64,000 nucleotides of DNA from Branchinecta lynchi. Lineage: Eukaryota; Arthropoda; Branchiopoda; Anostraca; Branchinectidae. The notes beneath the pieces are model-generated. The model was not told the origin of the DNA. It saw only the letters and a program-made list of their open reading frames with translations, and did no database searches. The DNA lies in contig JAKZAP010000004.1 in NCBI GenBank assembly GCA_023053575.1, positions 21,323,675-21,387,674 on the forward strand, written 5' to 3'. The translations under genes and the position numbers were made by a program. Shown here in pieces: positions 11,550 through 22,840 of the stretch; position 1 is the stretch's first letter, and each line of letters begins with the position of its first letter.

Positions 11550-12930
11550 TGAGCTATTCAAGAAACCATGGATTTTAATAATTACATGTAACTTTGGACG
11601 CTTTGGAAACTCGTAAATAAGGCATCAAGAAAACAATCACAGTAATCTTCGAAATAACTCATCAAGAAAATAATGACAGTAAGCTTATAAGCATAAAGAT
11701 TGAGGTCAAATTGGTTTTGGAAAGGGACAAAAATCACAGTAAATCACATCGAGTTAAAATCATGGCACAAATAAAACAAGAACAAAAAATCACAGTAAGT
11801 ACTTCCACTTCCAAGCTGACTAGTTTCTATTATTCCCCCTATGTCTCACCATCAGCACATCTGACAGACATAGTAAAATAGCTCTCAGGTTGACGAGTAG
11901 AAAATCTGGAATCTGCTCCCTGCTGGTAGTATAGAAAATGTAAGTTACCCATTAACCTATAGACCCGACTTATAAGTATGTCTATAGACACACATAAGTG
12001 TTGATTGCGTTGATTTTGAGACAATGGGGGACTAACAGAATTTAGTCCACTTTGAATGCTGAGGCAGAATAAGGCGAATTGATAACTTGAGACTTATCAA
12101 CAACAAATTAGAGTGCACAACTTAACGCAGCACAACACAAATTCTTTTTAGAAGGAGCATCAGTATAACTGACAGTATTTGAAACCTTGTACTTCTTTCC
12201 TTGAAACTACCAGGATAATATTTCAGGATCTCCCATCATAGCATTCAGATTTTCATGCAATTATACTCTGTACCCACAGCATTCTCTTATTTCTTCCTTT
12301 CCACTTGAAAAACTATTTTGTAAAGCAATATGGTCAAACTGTTGGTAGATGTAGGTTGCAATGGTAAAAAACAATTCTCTTATCCTTTGAGTCCAGCCTC
12401 TCAAATGGAACATAAACATAAACTTCTGGGTCAGAACCAGAACAATGTGCTTGACATAAAGGTTGAAGTTTCTGAATTCCAGGAATAATTTCATCAGAAA
12501 CCTTCTTACTGACTGTGTGGAGGTATTGAAGCTTAATACTGAAGATTAAACAGATGAGATCATGTTATTTTAAATATGCGAAGCACCTGCTCCACTTAAC
12601 GAAATTATGTCATAACCATACATTGACAGAGAAATTCAAAATTCAAGATGCAAGTGTGACCCTTTGGGATGTTTCCTCATTGCTTTCAAAAATCATGGAC
12701 AACAGGGCCCAACCAGCGCACAAAGTCGTCCACTGCTTCCTGACCGAAGATTAAAAATTAAGTAGCCTATCTTTTTTCTGCGTGTTTAATTGTTTTGTTT
12801 ATTTTGTTTATTTTCTTCATTTACTCTGCCTTTTCAAAATGTTGGGTCATAAATAAATTACTTACTTAAGGAAAAGCTTTGCTTCTTCCCGCTCAACTGT
12901 CATATGAGGAAAATAGTAACAAACATTTTC
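11550..12930. other. No gene recognised; one LINE tail
   Basis: Small frames at 11839-12024 (minus), 12261-12494 (minus) and 12554-12754 (plus) show no recognisable domain. At 12781-12868 the plus strand reads GGGTCATAAATAAATTACTT after a T-rich stretch, matching the style of a LINE 3' end. Nothing else assigned. Confidence 0.35.
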
Positions 12931-13160
12931 TCATTCATTCATTCATTCATTCATTCATTCATTCATTCATTCATTTATTCGTACTAGTAAGACTACATAA
13001 AATAAATATAAAGCAAGAAACAATACCAGTATCATCAACAACAAAAATTGGGAATTGAGAAGGTATGGGAGGCTAGGGATAGGGAAAGGTTCAGGAAGGG
13101 ATGCAGTGTCAGAAGATGAAGTAGGATTAAAAACCCCAAGACAAGACCAGGACAAGACAA
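12931..13160 (-). mobile_element. LINE 3' end with (GAAT)n tail, minus strand
   Basis: About eleven ATTC units (12931-12975 on plus) follow, on the minus strand, a sequence ending TAGTACGAATAAATGAATG, i.e. an AATAAA-type signal running into an (AATG)n tail. This is the usual 3' end of CR1/L2-like LINEs. The preceding hydrophobic minus-strand frame is probably LINE 3' UTR. Confidence 0.55.
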
Positions 13161-14191
13161 TGGGGAATTCACAGTATCAGAAGGATGAACCAACTGGATG
13201 TGGACATCCAAACTTGACTTACAAAACTACTACACAAAAATGTTTCTGACAAAAAAAAAGGCAAAAAAGAGTATCTCGATCAATCTCCATTTGAACGAAA
13301 CATCTATCGCCTAATCACTGTAGAATTTATAACCACAGTATTTACACCTCACCCTTTCAGGCAGCTTTCAGGTGACATAGCATAGCATTCACCAGACTAG
13401 GCTAAGTTCTAATGCTGATTCGCTGGGTTTGGTCAGGCGAAAGTAAAACTGATTGGTATTAAATTAGATTGGTATTAGAAAGAGTTCAGAAATTATTCAC
13501 AGAATTATCAAAAGAAATTAATTAAGGGAATTAAGCAATCATTTCTTCACTAAGCTTATGCAAATAGGAGTGTAGCTTATGAGCATTCAGTTGGTCCAGA
13601 GTTGGTCCTGGTTGGTCTGAGACAGGCTAACCAAGAAAAGCTTACGAGCATCCAGTTGGTCTGAGACAGGCTAACAAAGAAAACAAAAACAGAGATTGAC
13701 TCCTGACTCCTCCATAGTGATGAGTCACAGTTCGCGCACTTTTCAGTTTGAAAGATGGCACGACAAACAAGAAGAAAACGGAATTTTCTTTCATGGAAGG
13801 GAGCTAACAAAATGAGTTTAACAGCGGGAGGTAAAGGACTTTTGATTTAGATTCCCGAGTTAACAGATACTTATCGGCGTATGATGACAATTATGAGCCT
13901 GTTAATGGTAGAAATGTTGCCAACTAGTTCAATAATATTTTTCTAACAGAGTTTTGAAAGTAAGATGTTAATTGCTTTTTTAAAGAAAAAATTAGTCTTT
14001 TCTACTTTTGATTCGCTATGACGCTTTATGCAAAATCAACCAATAGAAAACACAATTCGCTTTTGAAACAAGAGTATGAAGACTTTACGCTGTAATATCT
14101 TTTCAAACACCTCTGCGAAAAATGTAATCATACGATCAAAAACAAGTTAGGATACTTTTTCCAGCCAATTGCAGGTTCACAAACGCTCTCA
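13161..14191. other. No gene recognised; short direct duplication
   Basis: The only structure seen is a local direct duplication at about 13590-13680 (TTGGTCTGAGACAGGCTAAC twice). No coding exon recognised. Confidence 0.3.
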
Positions 14192-14614
14192 CTTAAGGCG
14201 TGTTCTCGACGTTCCCTGAGGTCTCCGCTTAAGGAGTAGCCGCGTTTTTGTTTGTCCCGGGGAACCACTCCCACTATTCTCCCGAGTCCCCACGGGCGGG
14301 GAATGCTCTGATTATCATCACCATCGTCAAAAAGGACTCCCTTTCATATTCGGAGGGGAATCAGTTTTTGCCAGTGTTTGTGCAATGTAAAATTAATTAA
14401 AAAGAACCAGAATAAACAAATCCCAAAATAAAGTGGATCTAGTAATTTGGTCAACTGCACATTATTTTTTTCGAACAAAATACATTTTAGAAGCATTCTC
14501 CGTGTTCTCAATGTTTTCCTAGGCGGAGTCCGCGTGGAGTGACTCCCTCTATTCTCGCCGTTCCCTTCGATTCCCCGAGGAGTCCTCGGGGAACGGCGAG
14601 AACACACTTTTAGG
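14192..14614. mobile_element. MITE with GTGTTCTCG(A/C)CGTTCCC ends
   Basis: The left end reads CTTAAGGCGTGTTCTCGACG; the right end, reversed, reads CCTAAAAGTGTGTTCTCGCC followed by GTTCCCC. Subterminal CCCCGAGGA/TCCTCGGGG blocks form further hairpins. A 423-bp non-coding element. Confidence 0.6.
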
Positions 14615-15010
14615 AAGTCCCGTATCTCACAGTGTTAAGTTATTTCGTTTATGCCCTTTTCTGTTTTCGGAAAAGTTCGATCACTTCGACCGTTTTTTAT
14701 GTTTTTTATGTTTCCCTAAACTATATATAAATTATCTCCTGTTCAATGACCTTGGTTGTCGACCAAGCTACGCTCTTTTCTTGGCTTTTACCTCATGAAT
14801 TTTATCTATTTACCCCAGAACCCAATAAAACAGGGATATCAAGTGATGTTGTAAAGGTTAAAAGCAAAGCGATTACAAGAACAAGAATCGAGACCAGGGG
14901 CACCACGAATGGGGGGGGGGGGAGGTTGTCCATTCAATTTGTGGAAATAGTCAAACGGATACAGTCAATACAAAAACAAAGTTTTCAATCTTCAAAACAG
15001 TCGATTTTTC
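14615..15010. other. Unassigned spacer with poly-G run
   Basis: Non-coding as far as I can see. A G12 run at about 14911-14922 adjoins the hairpin repeat and probably belongs to it, because the related copy at 2735-2840 carries a G-rich run in the same relative place. Confidence 0.3.
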
Positions 15011-15141
15011 GTCAAACATGCATTATTCTTAAAAACTGTCGGTATCTCTGCTAAAAACAGTCGGTAAAACGACCGGCTGGTCGTTTTACCGACTGTTTTA
15101 GCAGAGATACCGACAGTTTTTAAGAATAATGCATGTTTGAC
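15011..15141. repeat. Near-perfect hairpin, 64-bp arms, 4-bp loop
   Basis: The left arm 15011-15074 and right arm 15079-15141 are exact reverse complements except for one A in a homopolymer (AAAAA versus AAAA). The spacer is GGCT. The arms begin GTCAAACATGCATTATTCTT and contain ACTGTCGGTATCTCTG and AACAGTCGGTAAAACGACC. The overlapping open frames on both strands come from the symmetry. Confidence 0.9.
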
Positions 15142-15901
15142 GGTAATTACCTTCCCCCCTTCCCCGAAATATTTTGGCTGGTAATGCCTCTGATCGAGAC
15201 ACATAATTTTCCGATTGTAGTTTCCGATTGTAGGGTTTTCCGAAACTGAATTGACATAGCCTCCGCAAAAAGTTCGAACTCAGGGTTCAAGGTCCATAAA
15301 CGTTTATTACAGAAACGTTTTTGCAACCTATACTTTGTTCAACGGATCTTAAAACAGTTCTCAAAACAGTTTCTTTAACAAAAACGTTTCACAGAAAATG
15401 TTACTAACTATCCATCAAGCTGACACCCTTTTTGTAAAAACGTTGAAGTGGGCAGATTTTTTTTTTTTTTTTCAAGATATAGACCTTCAACTAAACCGAA
15501 AAGGAGTCATTTTGAGCCTTCGTGACCATATCGTAGCAGAGGAGAACCAATAGAATTCGGCGACGCAAGTTCGTGAGAAAAAAAGACCATGGTAACGTTT
15601 TTGTTTGAAGAGTTTTCCAGTTGCAAAATCGAACGAAAATAAATTTCCTTTTCTAGCGTTATATGTATTACATTGCCTTTACTCTTACAAGTCCCAGCAC
15701 AGTCCACTATCTTTCAACCTGATCTAACGATGTATGCCTTTTCTAAAGCTCAGAAAGTAAAGCTGGGCAAACGGTATTTTACTTTACAGTGTAGTTGCGT
15801 TTTTCAAGCACGTATGTGCTTTGTCCAGCCAGTCGTCAAGCCGGAATGATTTTTTTTTAGTACAGTTGTTGTTGAAACATAACACTTTCATAGGAAAAAA
15901 A
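15142..15901. other. No gene recognised
   Basis: The first 60 bp continue the hairpin family (CTTCCCCCCTTCCCC then TTTTGGCTGGTAATGCCTCT). The stretch 15300-15440 has several AAACGTTT/AAAACGTT blocks but no clear element ends. Frames at 15507-15707 are not recognisable. Confidence 0.3.
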
Positions 15902-18870
15902 ACAAGAGCTACGAGCTCATATGGCACTTGTACGAGTAGGCTGTACAAGAAAGTAGATGAAAACGTCACAAAATACACCCGCCATCCAAAAAGGCGGTTC
16001 GGAAATAGAAATAGGATATTTAGTTTCACTCATTTCTGAGCAGTTCCGGCATCGTCTCGATTGCAAATGCACATGACTGTTCAAACTTTCATCCCAATAA
16101 ATCCATTTGTTTGATCCCTAGACGTGCTACACGATTTCCGGTACTCACTCTATTTCCACCTACCGTGGCCGAATCTGGTTCGGAATAAAAAAAAATCGAC
16201 CACCTAAAGCATCTTCGTTTATACCATCTACCAAGTTTCACTCGAATCTGAGCATTTTTGGAAAGTTCCGGTACCCCCCCCCCCCCTTCCCACCAACGTT
16301 GTCGGAGCCGGTTCGGGCCCAATCTCTTAATTCCCTCATCAAGTTTGACTGAAATTGGAGCATAGCCTATCTGCAAGTTTCCAGTACCCCCCCCCCCTAC
16401 CTTGGCCGAATCCGGACCAGACGCCAAATAACAAATCTAGGCCGCATAAACTCGGCACTGTCGAATTGCATCTCATTCGGTCCATCCGTTTGGTTTTTGT
16501 GCATGTCAAAAGTCCCCCCACCCCCAATTCCCCTAATCGTGGTCGCATAAGGTTCGAACGCATGTTTTACATGTCGAGGCCATCGATTCCTATCACCCAT
16601 GAAGTTTCACTCGAATCAGACCACTCGTTCGCAATTTATAGAAGTCCATATTTCTCTTCTCTTGCTCCCCCAAAAATGCTCGGATCTAGGAACGGAAGTT
16701 TCCGGGGGTACGTTGTGTCAGGTTTTTAAGTCAAGATAATTCGGGTCGCTAATATGCCTGCAAAGTTTCGTTGTCGTTTTACATCTGGAACTATTCTAAC
16801 TCACGACTACCGGAATTCCATGAAACCCCCTCCAACTCCCCCCACAGAGCCCCGAAACCATCTGGCTCCGTCAATTTCATCTAGGCCTAATGCTTGTTCC
16901 ATCCATTAAGTTTCGTCCCAATCCCTCTACTTTTAGAGTTTCTTGAGTTTTCCACACCCCCCCCCCATTCCCGCAGGTATCGGACCGACTCGGACGTGAC
17001 ACTGAACGTCCGAGGCGATAGCTCACCAGACAAGTTTCATTCAAATCCGATCACCCGTTCAAAAGTTATGCACGCCACTAGATTCCGGACTCCCACTCCC
17101 CCCACGATGGTCGGGTCGGGGAAACGGCTGTTCTCAAGTCAATCTGTTCGGATCCCTGACATACCTGCCAAGTTTCATCGCCCTAGGACATCAGGAAGTA
17201 TGACGAACTCGCGGGATCGCTAGAAATCCGGACCCCCACCCCAACTCCCCCACAGTGCCCTGATCCGGTCCGGTTATGTCAATGACGTGTCGAGGACCTG
17301 TGCTTGTTTTTCCCACCAAGTTTCATCCCGATCCCTCCACTTTAAGCGTTTCTCAAAATTTCCGGTTCCCTCCTCCAACTCCTCCCAGTGTCATCGGATC
17401 CGGTCCGGTTATGTCAATGACGTGTCTAGGACCTGTGCTTGTTTTTCCCACCAAGTTTCATCCCGATCCCTCCACTTTAAGCGTTTCTCAAAATTTCCGG
17501 TTACCTCCTCCAACTCCCCCCAGTGTCATCGGATCCGGCCCGGATTTAAAGTGAGGTGTCTGAGACACAAGGTCATCCTAAATATCAATTTTCATCAAGA
17601 TCCGATCACCCGTTCAAAAGTTATGCACGCCACTAGATTCCGGACTCCCCATCCACCCACTCCCCCCACGATGGTCGGGTCGGGGAAACGGCTGTTCTCA
17701 AGTCAATCTGTTCGGATCCTTGACATACCTGCCAAGTTTCATCGCCCTAGGACACCAGGAAGTATGCCGAACTCGCGGGATCGCTAGAAATCCGGACCCC
17801 CATCCCAACTCCCCGACAGTGCCCTGATCCGGTCCGGTTATGTCAATGACGTGTCTAGGACCTGTGCTTGTTTTTCCCACCAAGTTTCATCCCGATCCCT
17901 CCACTTTAAGCGTTTCTCAAAATTTCCGGTTCCCCACCCCAACTCCCCCACAGTGCCCTGATCCGGTCCGGTTATGTCAATGACGTTTCTAGGACCTGTG
18001 CTTGTTTTTCCCACCAAGTTTCATCCCGATCCCTCCACTTTAAGCGTTTCTCAAAATTTCCGGTTCCCTCCTCCAACTCCCCCCAGTGTCATCGGATCCG
18101 GCCCGGATTTAAAGTGAGGTGTCTGAGACACGAGGTCATCCTAAATATCAATTTTCATCAAGATCCGATCACCCGTTCGCAAGCTAAAAATACCTCAAAC
18201 TTTGGCTTCACCCTCCCTCCACTCCCCCCCCCCCCAGATGGTCGAATCGGGGAATTGATGATTTCCTATTTAAGCTGGTCGGGTCCCAGACATGCCTGTC
18301 AATTTCCATCGTCCCAGCACATCAGGAAGCACGGAACTCGCGGGATCACTACAAATTCGGACTTCTCCCCCCCCCCCCAAACTCCCCCAAAGTGAGCGGA
18401 TCTGTTCCGGTTATATCAGTCACGTATCTAGGACTTTTGCTTGTACTTTCCACCAAGTTTCAAACGGATCCCTCCACTCTAAGTGTTTTCCAAGATTTCC
18501 GGTTTCCCCCTCTAACTCCCCCCAGTGTCACCGGATCCGGTCTGGATTTAAAATGGAGGGTCTGAGACACGAAGTCCTTCCATGTATTAAGTTTCATTAA
18601 GATCCGATCACCCGTTCGTAAGCTAAAAATATCTCATTTTTCCTATTTTTTCCGGATTCCCCCTCCCTCCACTCCCCTCCAGATGGTCGGATCGAGGAAG
18701 CGACAATTTCTAATTTAATCTGGTCCAGTTCCTGATATGCTTGCCAAGTTTCATCGTCCTAGCTTATCTGGAAGTGCCCGAACTAGCAAAACCGGGACCG
18801 ACAGACCGACTGACGGACAGAAATAACAATCGCTATATGGCACTTGAGTAAGCTCAAGTGCCATAAAAAC
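15902..18870 (+). mobile_element. Module element, long subfamily, copy 1
   Basis: The best reference copy, 2,969 bp. The 5' end starts ACAAGAGCTACGAGCTCATA (hairpin GAGCT-acg-AGCTC), then TGGCACTTGTAC...GTACAAG (second hairpin). The body is about 18 modules of 110-150 bp starting AAGTTTCATC/T (for example 16232, 16598, 17032, 17170, 17320, 17453, 17735, 17883, 18018, 18749), each with a poly-C run and a GGATCCGGTCCGG-like block. The 3' end has ACCGACAGACCGACTGACGG, then ATATGGCACTTGAG-taag-CTCAAGTGCCAT (12-bp stem), then AAAAAC. Internal units at about 17280-18110 are near-identical tandem repeats. The proline/serine-rich frames are by-products of poly-C and GATCC repeats. Confidence 0.88.
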
Positions 18871-19125
18871 ACAGCAGAAAAACCGAATTACGTACAGGAG
18901 TGGGATTTGGTTTCAAGTATGGGATGGGAAGTAAGTGTTTTGGTGAGATCCGAAGGCTGGGTAGATTCCTGAAGCTAGCTATGGCCCACCGTGAACTATT
19001 TTTTTTTTATAAAAGTTGATTTTTTGGTTTGTTGTTGGAGTGTATGATATTTTGTTTTTGTTATTGTATTATGTTTCCCGCCATGGCCCTTGGGCTTTAT
19101 TGGGAATAAATTCATTCATTCATAC
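18871..19125 (+). mobile_element. LINE 3' end with (ATTC)n tail
   Basis: The sequence CATGGCCCTTGGGCTTTATT then GGGAATAAATTCATTCATTC is the characteristic 3' end of L2/CR1-like LINEs: a GGGCTTT hairpin region, AATAAA, then a short tetranucleotide tail. The same GGCCC..GGGCTTT core recurs on the minus strand at about 50800 and 62450. Confidence 0.65.
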
Positions 19126-19683
19126 TTGAGTAAAGTATGCTTTACGTAGTCTTCACTGCGTTAGCCCGAGAATACATATTGGCATAGCAGTATCTACGTA
19201 CATGCACATGAAAAGAAACCCAGATCAACGAAAATGCCACTTCCAATGCTGCAAGGAACGCAGATAAAGAAAAAAAAACTGCCGAGCCTTTTTTAATTCA
19301 TTTAGACCAACGTATCCTTGGTGCTTGGTTCTTCTGTAAATAAGTCCAATGTTCACAAGCGGACCAGAAAAACCATAGAATCCGAAAAACCGGACTCCAG
19401 TTTCTGCCCATTACGCTGGGCTTCTGAGTCACAGCAAACAGCGACTCTCTGTAAAGAATGTGTACTCTGTAAGGTTGAGCATTCAGTGTCTCTGGAAGAT
19501 AAGGCGTCCTTTTTCCTTTTAATTTCGGCATATTTGGGACCAGGGATCTTGTAAAGGCATGATTAAATTTGAACGGAATTTCTGGGAAGCAATTAATTCG
19601 AATAAAGGAATGGTCATTGACGTGAACAGTGAAAACTATATAAGATATTCATTCGGCCCAAGCTGACTGAGAATCATTATTTG
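19126..19683. other. No gene recognised
   Basis: Frames at 19298-19531 (minus) and 19318-19554 (plus) overlap each other, have no domain and no splice support. Confidence 0.3.
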
Positions 19684-19769
19684 ACGGTGGGAAACGGATA
19701 AGTCTGACTTATCCGTTGATAAGTATGAATAAGAACAGATAAGTCAGACTTATCCGTTTTGCACCGTTA
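19684..19769. mobile_element. 86-bp micro-hairpin element
   Basis: Ends ACGGTG and CACCGT frame two internal palindromes: AACGGATAAGTC-T-GACTTATCCGTT (19693-19717), and GATAAGTC-A-GACTTATC running into CGTT (about 19738-19758). It looks like a collapsed MITE or minimal foldback unit. Confidence 0.5.
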
Positions 19770-19860
19770 AATATAGAAAACTATATTTGTGCTTAAGGGG
19801 GCGCTTCTATGCAGTAAACATTCAAGGATTGTCTATTCTCGTCTTTTACCGTCAAGTTAA

Positions 19861-20161
19861 TAGTTGCGTTTTTGCAGTTATCGTGGTATCTGATGTTTAG
19901 ATACCACGGTCCAACCGTGTAACTGATCGTGGTATCTGAAAAAGTCATCTCACTTTCGTCAGTTTTTGTCAAATTGGTGTGATAGAAGTTTGGCACTCAA
20001 TGGTGTGACTGAACATCAGTTTTTCTTTTTGGATGATATCGAAAAGCGCATTTTCGGCAATTGTCGTTTTTGCAGAGCAACCGTATATCAGATACCACGC
20101 TAACTGCAAAAACCGACTAATCGCAGATTCAGATACCATAGTATCTGCAAAAACGCAACTA
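19861..20161 (+). mobile_element. MITE-A copy 2
   Basis: Same ends (TAGTTGCGTTTTTGCAG / CTGCAAAAACGCAACTA) and same central GAAAAGCGCATTTTCGGCAA block as 176-593. The left palindromic tract is shorter, so this is an internally deleted copy of 301 bp. Confidence 0.8.
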
Positions 20162-21419
20162 ATGTCAATCTTAATCATTATTCGATGGACCTAACTGTAA
20201 GGCCTCACAATGGCTAGGCAACTGACTCCCCTAGCTGGTTGGTATAATTCCACCTGCACTCAGCCGCACATATCACTTCCTGGAGTGGAGAGTTCCATGA
20301 ACTTTGATTGCTACACAACAATGTCTTTTTTTATTTAATTTTCCGCATAGCCTAAAATGAGCACCCTATTCTAGTCTTTCAAATTCATCTTCGGGTTAAT
20401 CCTCGCAGCATTCAATCATGCGTTCTTATGAATTTACTCCTCTATTCAAGGAACTGAACCGGATTTCTGATAATTAATAGGTTGCTTCCATTTAGCTGGG
20501 AGTTCCTAAAATGCTAAATTCCAATTTGGGTTACGAAACAAACAAAAAGTGTGACAGAAACTAAATGACGTAAAACAAAGAATCAAGCAGAAGTAGCGTC
20601 TACGCTTTCCCGTGAAGGGATGCTTGACATATCAAAAACATGGTCAACTATTTCTCACACTTCATTACTTTACTCCATCACTTACAAATTAAGTTTCCGC
20701 ACCAACTACCAACAGTCAACTGACACCAATGTGAGGGAAGTTATGGGCATTTTGTAACGGTTCGACCGGGACAATTCATATGACCGTTAAGATATGTGGC
20801 TAAGAGCGATGTACATGACAGAAAAGTAATAGTTTATAACTTAATGATTCTGTAAAAAAAACATGTGAAAAGTGGAAAACAATAATTAAGCACGTTTTCT
20901 TCAGCCCCTCTCTTCCTCCGTGGCTACTTACAAGTTTGCAAGAAGAGCGAACCCCAGACTCCAAGAAAGAAATGAAATCTGTGGAGAGAAATGCGCGGAC
21001 GTAAATCCTCGCAGTAACATGAAGGATAATACTATTAAATTTCGAGCAGAGCAAAATAATATTAGGGAGTAGCGCCAAGACCTATACTTTCCATGCATCG
21101 CAAACGGGCCTCATGCTACTCGTAGAACAACCCACTATGACCGGGACATTCAAACGAGACAAGCTTGCGGGTTAAAGAAAAGTTCTAGCAAAGCTAAGAT
21201 GTGGTATGCACACATCGAGAAAACAAGGGAGCATCTTCTGTTATCTGAGCCAGCGCTGGTGCACCGACTTATTAGTTTCAATAGGGACATTCTCTATCGC
21301 TACTCGCTAGTGGTGCTAGTCGCTGCTATTCGAATGTGTGTCACTTTTTTCAGGTCTTGGCGCTACTTCCTAGTGTTATTTTGCTCTGATTTCGAGTTTT
21401 CAAAAAGCCCGGAAAGGAG
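20162..21419. other. No gene recognised
   Basis: Frames at 20800-21078 (minus) and 21199-21465 (plus) have no recognisable similarity; the end of the latter is MITE-A sequence. No repeat ends identified. Confidence 0.3.
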
Positions 21420-21800
21420 TAGTTGCGTTTTTGCTGATACCATGGTATCTGAAACCACGGTCTAAAGTCGTTTTTGCAGTTATCGTGGTATCTGATACCA
21501 CGGTCAAAAGGCATTTTTGCAGCTACCATGGTCTCTGGGCAGTTATCGTCGTAACAGATATCCAGATACCACGGTCCGGCCGTGGTAACTGGTCGTGGTA
21601 TCTGAAAAAGTCATCTCACGTTCATCAATCTTTGTCAAATTGTTGGGGAAGAAGTTTGGCACTTAGTGGTGTGACTGGATATCTGATGACGTTTTGTCAG
21701 AGCAACCGTATGTCAGATACCACGATAGCTGCAAAAACGACTAATTGCAGATCCCAGTTACCGTGGTAACAGATATCATGGTATTTGCAAAACGCAACTA
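21420..21800 (+). mobile_element. MITE-A copy 3
   Basis: Full ends TAGTTGCGTTTTTGC...TTTGCAAAACGCAACTA with the usual ACCATGG/ACCACGG blocks. The central block is partly deleted (no GCGCAATTTCGGC). First member of a local cluster of three copies within 1.4 kb. Confidence 0.8.
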
Positions 21801-22054
21801 GTATTTCCAATCATTCTCTGATAGCCCATGACCAAACTAACTCCGAAAGGATATAGTGGAACTGGAGTATCAGTACAATTAACGCACAAATTGTAGTAGA
21901 AACAGTTTCTGATTATGGCGTACCTGGCTCTTTTGACAATGCTTTGTGTTTTTCAAGAAATTCCAAGACCATCTCGGCTGTTTCCGACGAACGCACCCCC
22001 CTTAATTTAGATGAGAAATGCGGAGAAAGTTGCATAACCAGACAATCTGACCAA

Positions 22055-22474
22055 CAGTTGCGTTTTTGCAGATACCATGGTATCTGATACCACGGTCTAA
22101 AGTCGTTTTTGCAGTTATCGTGGTATCTGATACCACGGTTAAAAGGCATTTTTGCAGTTATCGTGGTATCTGGCCAGTTATCGTGGTATCAGATATTCAG
22201 ATACTACGGTCCAACCGTGGTAACTGGTCGTGGTATCTGAAAAGTCATCTCACTTTCATCAAATTTTGTCAGATTGGTGAGAAAGAAGTTTAGCACTTAG
22301 TGATGTAACTAGATATCTGTTTTTCTTTTGGGATGACTTCGAAAAGTGCAATTTCGGCAACAATCGTTTTTGCAGAGCACCGTGTATCAGATACCACGAT
22401 AACTGCAAAAACGACCAATTGCAGATCCAGTTATCGTGGTAACAGATACCATGGTATAAGTAAAAAAGCAACTA
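22055..22474 (+). mobile_element. MITE-A copy 4
   Basis: A near full-length copy with the terminal AGTTGCGTTTTTGCAGATAC and central GAAAAGTGCAATTTCGGCAA block. Very similar in layout to copy 1 at 176-593. Confidence 0.8.
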
Positions 22475-22529
22475 ATGACTTTTCAGAAGCAACAACCAGA
22501 TATGAGAAATGTAAAAAAAAACGGTGCAA

Positions 22530-22840
22530 TAGTTGCGTTTTGCAGATGCCATGGTATCTGTAACCACGGTAACTGGATCTGCAATTGGTCGTTTTTGCAG
22601 TTACCGTGGTATCTGATATACGGTTGCTCTGCAAAAACGACAATTGCCGAAACTGCGCTTTTCGAAGTCATCCCGAACGAAAAACAGATATCCAGTCCCA
22701 TCACTAAGTGCCAAACTTCTTCCCCACCAATGTGACAAAAATTGATGAATATGAGATGACTTTTCATGTTACCACGATAACTGCAAAAACGACTATAGAC
22801 CGCGGTAACAGATACCATGGTATCAGCAAAAACGCAACTA
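22530..22840 (-). mobile_element. MITE-A copy 5, inverted
   Basis: The same family in reverse: the TAGTTGCGTTTTGCAGATGC end is followed directly by TAACCACGGTAACTGGATCT and then TTGCCGAAACTGCGCTTTTC, the reverse complement of the central block. It lies 55 bp from copy 4, giving an inverted pair. Confidence 0.8.

Noticed and set aside
12931..12975. (ATTC)n array as a regulatory or CRISPR-like repeat
   Set aside because: A simple tetranucleotide run at a LINE 3' end. No spacer structure, and no CRISPR array anywhere in the window.
16355..18600. Several Pro/Ser-rich open frames of 90-166 codons on both strands (for example 17287-17787)
   Set aside because: They follow poly-C and GATCC repeats of the module element, recur in shifted frames in every copy and lack starts or splice logic. 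By-products, not genes.
18840..18870. The 3' hairpin of module elements as a Rho-independent terminator
   Set aside because: The sequence is eukaryotic and the hairpin is at a conserved transposon end, followed by AAAAAC rather than a T-run.
15902..18870. Module element as a canonical Helitron
   Set aside because: A terminal hairpin is present, but CTRR at the 3' end and TC at the 5' end are not. Left as an open classification.
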